Shown: piece after piece, positions 1 to 8,729 of the stretch
Numbering within the stretch: the first letter of the stretch is position 1
Layout: every line of letters begins with the position of its first letter
NCBI GenBank assembly: GCA_028683785.1
Contig: JAQUHC010000005.1
Location: 1-36,312 of the forward strand
Origin: Oscillospiraceae bacterium
GTDB taxonomy: Bacteria; Bacillota; Clostridia; Oscillospirales; Acutalibacteraceae
DNA: 36,312 nucleotides
Direction of reading: 5' to 3'
Made by a program: the position numbers and the translations under genes
The notes under the pieces: model-generated
What the model was told of the DNA's origin: nothing
Seen by the model: the letters and a program-made list of their open reading frames with translations, nothing else
Database searches by the model: none

Positions 1-118
1 CTTCTGACAGCGTTTGGCTTCCTGCATTTTGGGACGGTTCTGCAGATGCATATGAAAATGAAAACAGACTGAGTATTACCGCAAAGGAAAGTAGGTATGC
101 TAAATAACGTTTTTTCAT
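1..118 (-). CDS. Exported protein of unknown function, N-terminal part only
   Basis: This minus-strand reading frame starts at ATG 118 and runs off the left edge, which is probably why the ORF track misses it. The first codons give a textbook signal peptide: a basic start (MKKR), a hydrophobic core (YLAYLLSFAVILSLFSF) and an A-x-A cleavage site (SYASA), followed by a polar mature N terminus (EPSQNAGS). An AAAGGA ribosome binding site lies 9 nt upstream, and a consensus sigma-A promoter sits at a sensible distance. Only about 39 codons are visible, so family and function cannot be assigned. It is separated from ppdK by a terminator and so is a separate transcription unit. Two plus-strand frames are also open here but lack starts. 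I consider the minus-strand call much better supported. Confidence 0.72.
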   Translation of the reverse strand, partial: MKKRYLAYLLSFAVILSLFSFSYASAEPSQNAGSQTLSE

Positions 119-158
119 TCTGAACATTCCTTTACAATTATATTACCATATGTGTATA

Positions 159-187
159 AATATAACACAAAAATATTTTTTTGTCAA
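159..187 (-). promoter_or_regulatory. Sigma-A promoter of the left-edge exported protein
   Basis: On the minus strand there is a perfect TTGACA (182-187), a 17-bp spacer and TATATT (159-164). The start codon at 118 follows after a short leader of roughly 30 nt containing AAAGGA. The region from about 119 to 480 is otherwise very AT-rich and shows no other convincing gene. Confidence 0.75.
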
Positions 188-488
188 CGTTTACATTTTT
201 AAGACAATAATCTCAATAATCGGTTGGTGACTAAAAATCATGTATCAAGCGAGTTCTTTACAAAAAGACGGTAATATTTTAGTTTTTCTCAAATTCGAAA
301 CATTTCAATAATTTATATTACTAAGCTTTATGGTAATGGACTATAAGTGGCCTATGCCCGTCGAAAAACGCATAAATATTACAGCGAGGTTTTAAACATA
401 ATTGCCTAATTTATAAAACAAGCTTGTTATAGTGCGGATTCTATTACCAACCGTTAACTAAGGTATTTGTTTTTTAAGAATTAAAAAA

Positions 489-518
489 TAGGCGTATCGT
501 TTTTTGACGATACGCCTA
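489..518 (-). terminator. Intrinsic terminator downstream of ppdK
   Basis: A perfect 12-bp stem (TAGGCGTATCGT with its complement) closes a 6-nt loop. Read on the minus strand it is followed by TTTTTT, as expected for Rho-independent termination of ppdK transcription. It lies directly after a short gene remnant. Confidence 0.85.
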
Positions 519-524
519 CCATTT

Positions 525-638
525 TTAGATATAAACCTCTACTGTTAAATCCGTCCATTGAAACTTTTAGGGATAGTCTCCGTTGGCTTTACGAAAGGCT
601 TTAGCGGCTTCGTAGTCCACCGTGAACTCGAAGTAGAG
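525..638 (-). pseudogene. Remnant of a small gene downstream of ppdK
   Basis: Immediately after the ppdK stop, in a different minus-strand frame, the translation is strikingly protein-like: YFEFTVDYEAAKAFRKANG and then DYP, a TAA codon, then KFQWTDLTVEVYI and a second TAA at 525-527. A GGGAGG ribosome-binding-site-like sequence lies in the last codons of ppdK, but no ATG, GTG or TTG follows at normal spacing. I infer a small gene once co-transcribed with ppdK that has lost its start and gained an internal stop. I do not recognise the family. The assignment rests only on composition and on continuation of sense-like sequence past the stop. Confidence 0.35.
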
Positions 639-639
639 A

Positions 640-3273
640 TTAGTCCTCCCTACTACGTATAGCAGCCTGTGCTGCAGCCAGGCGGGCTATCGGTACGCGG
701 TAGGGGGAGCAGGAGACATAGTTAAGTCCGGTATTGTGGCAGAACTCAACCGATGAGGGGTCGCCGCCGTGTTCTCCGCAGATGCCCAGTTTTATATTCG
801 GGCGGGTGGCTTTGCCTTTTTCCACAGCCATCTTTACGAGAACGCCTACGCCTGTCTGATCAAGACGGGCAAACGGGTCTGATTCGTAAATGTTATTGTC
901 ATAATATGCATCAAGGAAATTGCCTGCATCATCACGGCTGAACCCAAAGGTCATCTGGGTGAGGTCGTTGGTGCCGAAGGAGAAGAACTCGGCTTCGGTT
1001 GCAATCTGATCCGCCGTAACGGCAGCGCGCGGTATCTCGATCATGGTTCCGACAAGATACTTCAGTTCTATGCCCGCCTCGGCAATCAGCTTATCGGCCG
1101 TTGCGGTAACGGTATTCTTGACGAATTTAAGTTCCTTTACTTCCCCAACCAGCGGAATCATGATTTCGGGGACTATATTAAATTCGGGATGCTTTCTGCT
1201 GACATTGATTGCGGCATTGATAACCGCGGTTGTCTGCATCTCGGCAATTTCGGGATAGGAAACGGTGAGACGGCAGCCGCGATGCCCCATCATGGGGTTA
1301 AACTCATGCAGCGATGAAATAACAGCCTTTAGCTCTGCCACGGTGATGTTCAGCTCTTTTGAAATCTCTGCGATCTCCTCATCCTTGGTGGGCAGGAACT
1401 CATGCAGCGGAGGATCGAGGAAACGGATGGTCATGGGACGGTCCTCCAGCACCTCATACATTGCCTCAAAGTCGCTCTGCTGATAGGGCAGTATCTTGGC
1501 AAGAGCCTTTTTGCGAGATTCGACATCCTTAGCAACTATCATTTCGCGCATGGCCTTGATGCGTTCACCTTCAAAAAACATATGCTCGGTGCGGCAAAGC
1601 CCGATACCTTCTGCCCCAAACTTAACCGCCTGAGCGGCATCGCGGGGGGTGTCGGCGTTGGCGCGAACCTTCATGGCGCGGGCGGCATCAGCCCAAGCCA
1701 TGAAGCGGCTGAAGTCTCCCGATATTGAAGCCTCAACCGTGGGGATTGCCTGAGCATAAATGTTGCCGGTTGAGCCGTCAAGAGAGATATAATCCCCCTC
1801 TTTGATGGTTTTGCCGCCGAGGGTGAAGCATTTATTTTCTTCGTCAATCTTTATATCGCCGCAGCCGGATACGCAGCAGGTGCCCATTCCGCGCGCAACA
1901 ACCGCTGCGTGAGAGGTCATGCCGCCGCGAACCGTAAGAATACCCTGAGAAACATCCATTCCCTCAATATCCTCGGGAGAGGTTTCAAGACGGGTAAGAA
2001 TAACCTTTTCTCCTCTATCCGACCAAGCTCTTGCATCGGCGGCGTTAAACACCACCCGACCGAAAGCAGCTCCCGGGGAGGCTGCCAAGCCTTTGCCTAT
2101 AACCTCCGCCTTTTTGAGAGCAGCTGTGTCAAACTGGGGATGCAGCAGCGAATCAAGCTGCTTGGGCTCTACCCGCATGACAGCCTCTTGCTCGGTGATC
2201 ATCTTCTCGTCAACAAGGTCGACCGCAATCTTTAATGCAGCGGCGGCCGTGCGCTTGCCGTTGCGGGTTTGAAGCATATAGAGCTTGCCATCTTCAATGG
2301 TGAACTCCATATCCTGCATATCGCGATAATGATTTTCAAGCCGCTCAGACAACTCGACAAACTGCTTATAAACATCCGGCATAATCTCATTCAGTTCGGA
2401 TATCGGGGAAGGCGTGCGTATACCTGCGACAACATCTTCGCCCTGAGCGTTGATTAAAAATTCGCCGAACAGCTTATTTTCACCTGTAGCGGCATTACGG
2501 GTAAAGGCAACGCCGGTACCGGAATTATCACCTGTGTTGCCGAACACCATCATCTGAACATTGACGGCGGTGCCCCAGTTGTACGGGATATCGTTCATGC
2601 GGCGGTAGTAGTTGGCGCGGGGGTTGTCCCATGAACGGAAAACAGCCTTGATCGCTTCCATGAGCTGAACCTTTGGCTCGGAGGGGAATTCTACCCCCTT
2701 CTGCTCTTTATAGAACGCTTTAAATTTGGCGGTCATTTCCTTCATGTCGTCCGCGGTAAAATCGGTGTCCAGCTGGATGCCGCGAGCTTCCTTCATCTCA
2801 TCGATTATTTTCTCAAATTCTTTTTTTGAAAGCTCCATGACAACATCCGAAAACATCTGAACAAAGCGGCGGTAGGAATCATAAGCAAAACGGGGATTGC
2901 CCGTTTTTTTAGCAAGCCCTTCAACCACGACATCATTCAGCCCGAGGTTGAGAATGGTATCCATCATGCCGGGCATCGAAGCACGTGCACCCGAACGCAC
3001 CGAAACCAACAACGGATTAACCGGATCGCCGAACTTTTTACCGGATTTCTGCTCCAATTTGCCAAGCGCTTCATATATTTGTGCTTCTATGTCTGCATTA
3101 ATTGTACGCGCATCCTCATAATACTGAGTGCAGGCCTCGGTCGATACTATAAAACCCGAAGGAACCGGCATACCCAGATTGGTCATTTCGGCTAAATTGG
3201 CACCCTTACCACCGAGGAGCTCACGCATACTGCCTTTGCCCTCGCTGAAAAGATACACATATTTGTGACTCAT
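640..3273 (-). CDS. ppdK: Pyruvate, phosphate dikinase
   Basis: The enzyme reversibly converts pyruvate, ATP and phosphate to PEP, AMP and pyrophosphate in the cytoplasm. It serves PPi-dependent glycolysis or gluconeogenesis in anaerobes. At 877 aa it is full length for the family (about 870-880). The order is: N-terminal ATP-grasp nucleotide domain (GGKGANLAEM near residue 22), central phosphohistidine swivelling domain (GGMTSHAAVVARGMG, with the catalytic His at residue 455) and C-terminal TIM-barrel PEP/pyruvate domain (GICGEHGG, with the catalytic Cys at about residue 832). The start is fixed by AGGAGG 8 nt upstream (3282-3287). It is a single-gene unit diverging from prs, with its own promoter, a potentially folded leader and a terminator. 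Together with nifJ and pckG in this window it forms a pyruvate/PEP node gene set. Confidence 0.98.
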   Translation of the reverse strand: MSHKYVYLFSEGKGSMRELLGGKGANLAEMTNLGMPVPSGFIVSTEACTQYYEDARTINADIEAQIYEALGKLEQKSGKKFGDPVNPLLVSVRSGARASMPGMMDTILNLGLNDVVVEGLAKKTGNPRFAYDSYRRFVQMFSDVVMELSKKEFEKIIDEMKEARGIQLDTDFTADDMKEMTAKFKAFYKEQKGVEFPSEPKVQLMEAIKAVFRSWDNPRANYYRRMNDIPYNWGTAVNVQMMVFGNTGDNSGTGVAFTRNAATGENKLFGEFLINAQGEDVVAGIRTPSPISELNEIMPDVYKQFVELSERLENHYRDMQDMEFTIEDGKLYMLQTRNGKRTAAAALKIAVDLVDEKMITEQEAVMRVEPKQLDSLLHPQFDTAALKKAEVIGKGLAASPGAAFGRVVFNAADARAWSDRGEKVILTRLETSPEDIEGMDVSQGILTVRGGMTSHAAVVARGMGTCCVSGCGDIKIDEENKCFTLGGKTIKEGDYISLDGSTGNIYAQAIPTVEASISGDFSRFMAWADAARAMKVRANADTPRDAAQAVKFGAEGIGLCRTEHMFFEGERIKAMREMIVAKDVESRKKALAKILPYQQSDFEAMYEVLEDRPMTIRFLDPPLHEFLPTKDEEIAEISKELNITVAELKAVISSLHEFNPMMGHRGCRLTVSYPEIAEMQTTAVINAAINVSRKHPEFNIVPEIMIPLVGEVKELKFVKNTVTATADKLIAEAGIELKYLVGTMIEIPRAAVTADQIATEAEFFSFGTNDLTQMTFGFSRDDAGNFLDAYYDNNIYESDPFARLDQTGVGVLVKMAVEKGKATRPNIKLGICGEHGGDPSSVEFCHNTGLNYVSCSPYRVPIARLAAAQAAIRSRED

Positions 3274-3295
3274 CTAATCTACCTCCTATATTTCA

Positions 3296-3345
3296 CTGCC
3301 GCAACCCGTTGTTTGTGATTTCATGTTATTATTGCATTTCGGCAG
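3296..3345 (-). promoter_or_regulatory. Potential stem-loop in the ppdK 5' leader
   Basis: The predicted transcript starts near 3347. Its leader opens with CTGCCG (3340-3345), which pairs with CGGCAG (3296-3301) just before the ribosome binding site. A CAA/TTG extension continues the stem past a bulge. The enclosed region is about 38 nt. It could be an RNA control element or simply a stabilising structure. It matches no riboswitch I recognise. Confidence 0.35.
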
Positions 3346-3353
3346 CAATATGT

Positions 3354-3382
3354 ATTATACCAAATCGGTAAGCATATTTCCA
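3354..3382 (-). promoter_or_regulatory. Promoter of ppdK
   Basis: On the minus strand there is a perfect TATAAT (3354-3359) with an extended TGG just upstream and a weaker -35 box TGGAAA (3377-3382) at 17-bp spacing. It lies about 75 nt upstream of the ppdK ribosome binding site. Confidence 0.7.
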
Positions 3383-3472
3383 TATAAAGTTTTCGATATC
3401 TAATAAATTTTCCCTTTATACAAATATTATGATAAAAATATCTTGCTCTCTGTTATTTATTTGCAAAAGCTA

Positions 3473-3501
3473 TTGAAAAAAGAGGGCGGTTTTGCCATAA
3501 T
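3473..3501 (+). promoter_or_regulatory. Promoter of the prs-pth-mfd run
   Basis: TTGAAA (3473-3478), a 17-bp spacer and CATAAT (3496-3501) fit a sigma-A promoter. The leader of about 70 nt contains an 8-bp inverted repeat (AGTAAATT at 3513-3520 and AATTTACT at 3542-3549) that could form a weak hairpin or mark a protein site. Its role is unknown. Confidence 0.55.
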
Positions 3502-3578
3502 GTTATTTATACAGTAAATTTATTTTTATATATTGTTGGAGAATTTACTATAAAATGCACGGAGGGGGCAAAAACAAA

Positions 3579-4538
3579 ATGAATTATCACGGCAAGGACA
3601 TTAAAATTTTCTCGGCAAATTCTCATCCCCGTCTTGCGGTACATATTTCAGAAAAGCTGGGTCTTCCGCTTGGGCGTTCCGAGGTGAAAACCTTCAGTGA
3701 CGGAGAAATTTCGGTTTCGATAAACGAATCGGTTCGCGGTTCGGATGTTTTTGTGGTTCAGTCCACCTGCGCCCCGGTCAATAATAATCTGATGGAGCTG
3801 CTTATCATGATTGATGCGTTCAAGCGCGCATCAGCCGCCCGTATTACGGCTGTTATACCGTATTTCGGTTATGCCAGACAGGATCGAAAGGCCAAGGCGC
3901 GGGATCCGATTTCAGCCAAGCTGGTTGCCGACCTTATCACCACATCGGGCGCAAACAGGGTTCTCACCATGGATTTGCATGCCCCACAAATTCAGGGCTT
4001 TTTTAATATTCCGGTTGACCATTTGGTAGGCTCACCGATTTTGGCAAACTATTTTCGTGATATTATCGGAAAAGATCATGATAATTATGTGATCGTATCC
4101 CCCGACCTGGGATCGGTTACCCGCGCACGGAATTTTGCCGCCCGTCTGGATTGCACCATCGCAATTGTGGATAAAAGGCGGCAACGCGCAAATGTCAGCG
4201 AGGTTATGAATATTATCGGGGATGTGCGCGGCAAAAATGTAATACTGCTGGATGATATGATTGATACCTCCGGAACATTATGCAATGCGGCGGCGGCAAT
4301 AGCCGAAAAATGCGGAGCCCTGTCTGTTATGGCGGCGGCGACACACGGTGTACTGTCCGGCCCTGCAATCGAACGGATTAAAAGCAGCGTGATTGATAAG
4401 GTGGTAATTCTCGATACCATCGAGCTGCCGCCCGAGAAACAGATTGACAAAATAGAGGTTCTGCCCATTGCTTCTGTTTTCTCAGAGGCAATCGAGCGGA
4501 TTTATGAGGATAAACCGGTTTCAATTATGTTTAAGTGA
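3579..4538 (+). CDS. prs: Ribose-phosphate pyrophosphokinase
   Basis: The enzyme makes PRPP from ribose 5-phosphate and ATP, feeding purine, pyrimidine, histidine, tryptophan and NAD synthesis. I start it at ATG 3579 (MNYHGKDIKIFS), because GGAGGGGG lies about 10 nt upstream. The longer ORF-track start at 3555 would place that ribosome binding site inside the gene. The 319-aa product has the usual class I length and features: ATP-site region YFGYARQDRK, the catalytic flexible-loop region VDKRR, and the PRPP-binding loop LLDDMIDTSGTL near residue 225. Spacing to pth is 32 bp, consistent with one transcript prs-pth-mfd, an order widely seen in Firmicutes. Confidence 0.97.
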   Translation: MNYHGKDIKIFSANSHPRLAVHISEKLGLPLGRSEVKTFSDGEISVSINESVRGSDVFVVQSTCAPVNNNLMELLIMIDAFKRASAARITAVIPYFGYARQDRKAKARDPISAKLVADLITTSGANRVLTMDLHAPQIQGFFNIPVDHLVGSPILANYFRDIIGKDHDNYVIVSPDLGSVTRARNFAARLDCTIAIVDKRRQRANVSEVMNIIGDVRGKNVILLDDMIDTSGTLCNAAAAIAEKCGALSVMAAATHGVLSGPAIERIKSSVIDKVVILDTIELPPEKQIDKIEVLPIASVFSEAIERIYEDKPVSIMFK

Positions 4539-4570
4539 AGCTTTATTTTTTTCTTAAGGGGATACTGTAA

Positions 4571-5167
4571 ATGTTTTTTCGCAATCCTAAATATTCGCCT
4601 GTGGATTTTTTGGTCGTCGGGCTTGGAAATCCGGGGAAAAAATATGAGGGGACGCGTCACAACTCCGGTTTTGTCGTGTTAGAAACGCTTGCTCAAAATC
4701 TGGGTGTCAAGGTCAATCGGGTTAAATTCAAATCGCTTTGCGGCGATGGAAAGATCGGCGACAGTCGAGTTTTGTTAATGCAGCCCCAAACCTTTATGAA
4801 TGCCAGCGGTGAAGCGGTATGTGAAGCCATGCGGTTTTACAAGCTAAAGCCTGAACAGGTTCTGGTTATTTTCGATGACATTTCTTTACCGGTCGGAGCC
4901 GTTCGCATAAGGCGCAAGGGAAGCGACGGCGGCCAAAAGGGAATGCAAAGCATCATTACCCTTTCGGGCAGCGATGAGTTCCCGCGCGTTAAAATCGGTA
5001 TAGGTGAAAAGCCACATCCCGACTATGAGCTTTCGGCATGGGTGCTGTCCCGCTTCACAAAGCAAGAAGCTGCCCTGCTGTTGGAGGCTGCCGAAACGGC
5101 TGCAGCTGCCGTCTGTATGATTGTACAGGGCAATATTGACGAGGCGATGAACAGGTATTCAAAATGA
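4571..5167 (+). CDS. pth: Peptidyl-tRNA hydrolase
   Basis: Pth cleaves the ester bond of peptidyl-tRNAs that drop off ribosomes, recycling tRNA. The 198-aa product shows VGLGNPG (Asn20 of this protein), TRHNSG with the catalytic His30, QTFMNASG (Asn77) and FDDISLPVG with the acidic partner near residue 102. The start is supported by AAGGGGAT upstream. One oddity is that the usual GGHNG motif reads GGQKG (residues 120-124). The positions matching E. coli His113 and Asn114 are therefore Gln and Lys. Asn114 has been linked to substrate binding in the E. coli enzyme. The rest of the active site looks intact, so I expect an active enzyme. mfd follows after 19 bp. Confidence 0.95.
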   Translation: MFFRNPKYSPVDFLVVGLGNPGKKYEGTRHNSGFVVLETLAQNLGVKVNRVKFKSLCGDGKIGDSRVLLMQPQTFMNASGEAVCEAMRFYKLKPEQVLVIFDDISLPVGAVRIRRKGSDGGQKGMQSIITLSGSDEFPRVKIGIGEKPHPDYELSAWVLSRFTKQEAALLLEAAETAAAAVCMIVQGNIDEAMNRYSK

Positions 5168-5186
5168 CACAAAGGAATTTGACGCA

Positions 5187-8100
5187 ATGAATGTTTTAAA
5201 CAAAGGTCTGACCGGTCTTGCCGCTTTTCAGTCGCTTTGTGCTGATATAGGCGCAGGGCGGCTTCCTGCTTCTGTCACCGGTCTGGGACATATTCATAAG
5301 ATTCATTTTATCTCTGCCCTGTCTGCCGCCCTCGGCAGGCGGGCAGTGCTGTTGACAGCGGATGAGGGAGAAGCCGCAAAAGTGTGTGAGGATGCGGCTG
5401 CTTTGGGTATGAGGGCGGTATTTTTCCCCGCTCGTGATTTGTCGCTCCGGAGCGTTGAATCGGTCTCCCGCGAGTTTGAGCAGCAGCGGCTGGGTGCTCT
5501 TTCTAAAATAATGTCGGGGGAATATGATATTGTCGTTGCCGCGGTCGATGCGGCAGCCCAATTCACCCTGCCGCCCGATGTGCTGCGTTCTCGAACCATC
5601 ACCCTTCGTGAGGGATTGCCTCTTCCTGTAAAAAGCCTTCCCGCCGCACTTGTTGCCGCCGGATATGAACGGTGCGACCAAATAGAGGGGGCGGGTCAGT
5701 TTGCCGTTCGCGGAGGTATTTTCGATATTTTTCCGGCAGCCTGTCCTTCTCCCGTTCGTGTCGAGCTTTGGGGGGATACCGTTGATACCATCGGGTATTA
5801 CGATATCATTACACAACGCCGCACCCAACCGCTTAAAATTGTTTCGGTCACTCCTGCCGCCGAGGTCATGCCTGACAATCAAGAACGGCTTGCCGACGAT
5901 ATTGAGGTACTGGCTTCCGAGTTAAAGGGTAAAAGCGCGTCTGCGGCGCGGGAGCTGTTGCTGGCAGATGCATCTCGCCTGCGGGGGGGCGGTCGTCCGG
6001 CCTCGTTTGATAAATATATCGGGTTGATATATAAAAAGCCGGCCACCCTATTTGATTATACCGGTTATAACAACTCCGCCGATGTGATGCTTTTTGTGTC
6101 CGAGACCGCTCGTGTTCGTGAACGCCTTCGCACCGCAGTATGGCAGCTTGAAGAAGATATAAAGGCGCTTCTCGCCGAAGGACAGCTTTGTCGGGGATTA
6201 ACCGAATTTATGCTGGATTCTGTCGGTGTTCAGTCGGAGCTTGAAAAGCGCGGGGGGATTCTGCTTGACACCTTTGCCCGCACCGGTCAGGACATATATC
6301 TTAAATCGCTTTATAATATCAATGCAAGGCAGCTTCCGGCATGGTCGGGCGGGCTTGATTTGTTGGCGGATGACCTGAAAAATTATATGAACCGTAACAT
6401 GGCCTGCATAGTTTTGGCAGGCAGCGAAGTAAAAAATGCCAAAATGCTTGCCGATGATCTTGTCAAGAGGGGAATTCCCGCTTTATATGCGCCCTCACCC
6501 CAAGCACCCGTGAAAAACCGCGTTCTGGTTCTCCAGGGCGGGCTGTCTGCCGGGATGGAATACCCCGAAGCGGGGTTTGCCGTTATAACCCATGGGCGTA
6601 TCGGGAGCGAAAGGAGAAAGGTGCGCCGGAGAAGGCATGATAAGGCGGCCGAAATCCATAATCTAACCGAGCTTACACCGGGGGATTATATTGTACATGC
6701 GGCGCATGGTATCGGGCTTTATCAAGGCATACATCCCCTTGAAGTTCAGGGTGTTATCAAGGATTATATAAAAATTGAATACGATAAAGGCGACACCCTT
6801 TATGTGCCGGTAACCCAGCTTGACCTTGTTTCAAAATACATCGGCACCAAGGATGATGTGAGGGTGCGGCTGCACCGTCTCGGCGGGCAGGAATGGCAAA
6901 AAACCAAAGCCCGGGTTCGCACAGCGGTCAAGGATATTGCCCGGCAGCTCATACAGCTTTATGCGCAGCGTATGTCCTCCCCGGGGTTTGCCTTCGAGCC
7001 GGACGGCGAATGGCAGTATGATTTTGAACGCCGATTTGAGTATGAGGAAACCGACGACCAGCTTCGATGCGTTGAGGAGATTAAATCCGATATGGAGCGC
7101 ACGGTGCCCATGGATCGTCTGTTATGCGGGGATGTGGGATTCGGTAAGACCGAGGTCGCACTTCGGGCTGCCTTCAAATGCGTAACCCAAAGTAAACAAT
7201 GCGTGTTGCTTGTCCCCACAACAATCCTTGCTTTTCAGCATTATAATACAATCATTCAACGATTTGACGGCTTTCCCGTTCGGGTGGATATGCTGTCCCG
7301 TTTTCGCACCCCAAAGCAGCAGGAGCAAACAATCAAAAAGCTTGCAAACGGAGAGGTGGATATTGTAGTAGGCACCCACCGTATACTGTCAAAGGATATA
7401 AAATTTTATGATATCGGACTGATAATAGTTGATGAGGAGCAGCGTTTCGGGGTCGCGCAAAAGGAAAGGCTTAATGAGGCCTATCCGAATGTAGATGTTC
7501 TCACCCTGTCTGCCACCCCAATCCCGCGTACCCTTAACATGGCCATGAGCGGTATACGCGATATGTCGATAATCGAGGAAGCACCCCAGGACCGCCATCC
7601 GGTTCAAACCTATGTGCTGGAATATGACACAGGTATTTTGTCCGATGCCATAAGGCGTGAACTGAGGCGGGGCGGCCAGGTATATTATTTGCACAACCGG
7701 ACCGAAACCATCGAGCGTTGTGCGGCAAGCATACAGATGCGTATCCCCGAAGCGCGGGTAGGATTTGCTCACGGGAAAATGGGCGAGGAGCAGCTTTCTG
7801 ATATATGGAAGCAGATGCTGGAGCACGAAATCGATGTGCTTGTTTGCACAACGATTATTGAAGCCGGCGTGGATGTGCCCAACGCAAACACCCTGATTAT
7901 CGAAAACGCGGACAGGTTTGGGTTGTCACAGCTTCATCAGCTTAGGGGTAGGGTCGGGCGTTCCGCCCGTCGGGCTTTTGCGTATCTCTCCTTTGTGAGG
8001 GGCAAGGTGCTTACCGATGTTGCCACCAAGCGGTTGGAGGCGGTGCGTGAATTTACCGAATTCGGCGCGGGTTTTAAAATTGCCATGCGAGATATGGAAA

Positions 8101-8687
8101 TCCGAGGAGCGGGCAATATTCTCGGGGCACAACAGCACGGACATATGGAAGCTGTGGGATATGAAATGTATCTCCGGCTTTTGGGTGAGGCGGTAAACGA
8201 GGAAAAAGGAATACCCGATAAAAACCGGGAAGCCGAATGCCTTATCGACCTTCAGGTTACGGCACATATTCCCGAAGATTATATCTCATCCACCGCGCAA
8301 AGGCTGGATATCTATCGGCGCATTGCCGACATTCGTTCGCATGAAGACTCATTGGATGTTTATGATGAATTAATCGACCGATTCGGAGATCCCCCCGAGG
8401 CGGTTCAAGGCCTTATCGACGTTGCCATGCTTCGCAATATGGCGGCCGATATCGGAGTATATGAGGTGAATCAGAAGCAGGACAGTCTTTTATTATATAT
8501 GAGGCACCTGGATATGCAGGTGGGCTCCCGCATATCTTCCGCGCTTAAGGGGCGTGTCATGATCAGCGCAGGTGCAAAACCCTATATAGCAGTCAAGGTC
8601 AGAAAAGGGTTCACACCGCTGGACACCCTGAGAGAGGCTCTTGAAGCCTGTCGCCCCGATGATACGGCAAACGATAAAACGGAGTAA
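5187..8687 (+). CDS. mfd: Transcription-repair coupling factor
   Basis: Mfd is a DNA translocase that removes RNA polymerase stalled at lesions and recruits the UvrABC excision system. The 1166-aa product is full length. In order it has a UvrB-like N-terminal module (GGIFDIFPA near residue 175), a CarD-like RNA polymerase interaction domain (GDYIVHAAHGIGLYQG, about residues 495-560), an SF2 helicase core with Walker A GDVGFGKTE (about residue 650), DEEQRFG box and TLSATPIPRTL, helicase motifs around RGRVGRS, and the C-terminal TRCF domain. It starts with ATG 5187 after an AAAGGA site, 19 bp after pth. The prs-pth-mfd order is common in Firmicutes. Confidence 0.98.
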   Translation: MNVLNKGLTGLAAFQSLCADIGAGRLPASVTGLGHIHKIHFISALSAALGRRAVLLTADEGEAAKVCEDAAALGMRAVFFPARDLSLRSVESVSREFEQQRLGALSKIMSGEYDIVVAAVDAAAQFTLPPDVLRSRTITLREGLPLPVKSLPAALVAAGYERCDQIEGAGQFAVRGGIFDIFPAACPSPVRVELWGDTVDTIGYYDIITQRRTQPLKIVSVTPAAEVMPDNQERLADDIEVLASELKGKSASAARELLLADASRLRGGGRPASFDKYIGLIYKKPATLFDYTGYNNSADVMLFVSETARVRERLRTAVWQLEEDIKALLAEGQLCRGLTEFMLDSVGVQSELEKRGGILLDTFARTGQDIYLKSLYNINARQLPAWSGGLDLLADDLKNYMNRNMACIVLAGSEVKNAKMLADDLVKRGIPALYAPSPQAPVKNRVLVLQGGLSAGMEYPEAGFAVITHGRIGSERRKVRRRRHDKAAEIHNLTELTPGDYIVHAAHGIGLYQGIHPLEVQGVIKDYIKIEYDKGDTLYVPVTQLDLVSKYIGTKDDVRVRLHRLGGQEWQKTKARVRTAVKDIARQLIQLYAQRMSSPGFAFEPDGEWQYDFERRFEYEETDDQLRCVEEIKSDMERTVPMDRLLCGDVGFGKTEVALRAAFKCVTQSKQCVLLVPTTILAFQHYNTIIQRFDGFPVRVDMLSRFRTPKQQEQTIKKLANGEVDIVVGTHRILSKDIKFYDIGLIIVDEEQRFGVAQKERLNEAYPNVDVLTLSATPIPRTLNMAMSGIRDMSIIEEAPQDRHPVQTYVLEYDTGILSDAIRRELRRGGQVYYLHNRTETIERCAASIQMRIPEARVGFAHGKMGEEQLSDIWKQMLEHEIDVLVCTTIIEAGVDVPNANTLIIENADRFGLSQLHQLRGRVGRSARRAFAYLSFVRGKVLTDVATKRLEAVREFTEFGAGFKIAMRDMEIRGAGNILGAQQHGHMEAVGYEMYLRLLGEAVNEEKGIPDKNREAECLIDLQVTAHIPEDYISSTAQRLDIYRRIADIRSHEDSLDVYDELIDRFGDPPEAVQGLIDVAMLRNMAADIGVYEVNQKQDSLLLYMRHLDMQVGSRISSALKGRVMISAGAKPYIAVKVRKGFTPLDTLREALEACRPDDTANDKTE

Positions 8688-8729
8688 AATTTCAACCCTT
8701 AAAAAGAAGGTGAAAGGATGGTCATAAAT

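Noticed and set aside
1-107. Plus-strand C-terminal gene fragments in frames 1 and 3 at the left edge
   Set aside because: Both frames are open by length alone. The minus strand has a promoter, a ribosome binding site, a start and a signal peptide, which explain the same bases much better.
3473-3578. Riboswitch or PurR-type control of prs
   Set aside because: Only a short 8-bp inverted repeat is present. No known purine riboswitch or PurBox pattern could be recognised.
5196-5882. 228-codon minus-strand open frame in mfd
   Set aside because: It is antisense to the conserved N-terminal part of mfd, with no ribosome binding site and no recognisable domain.
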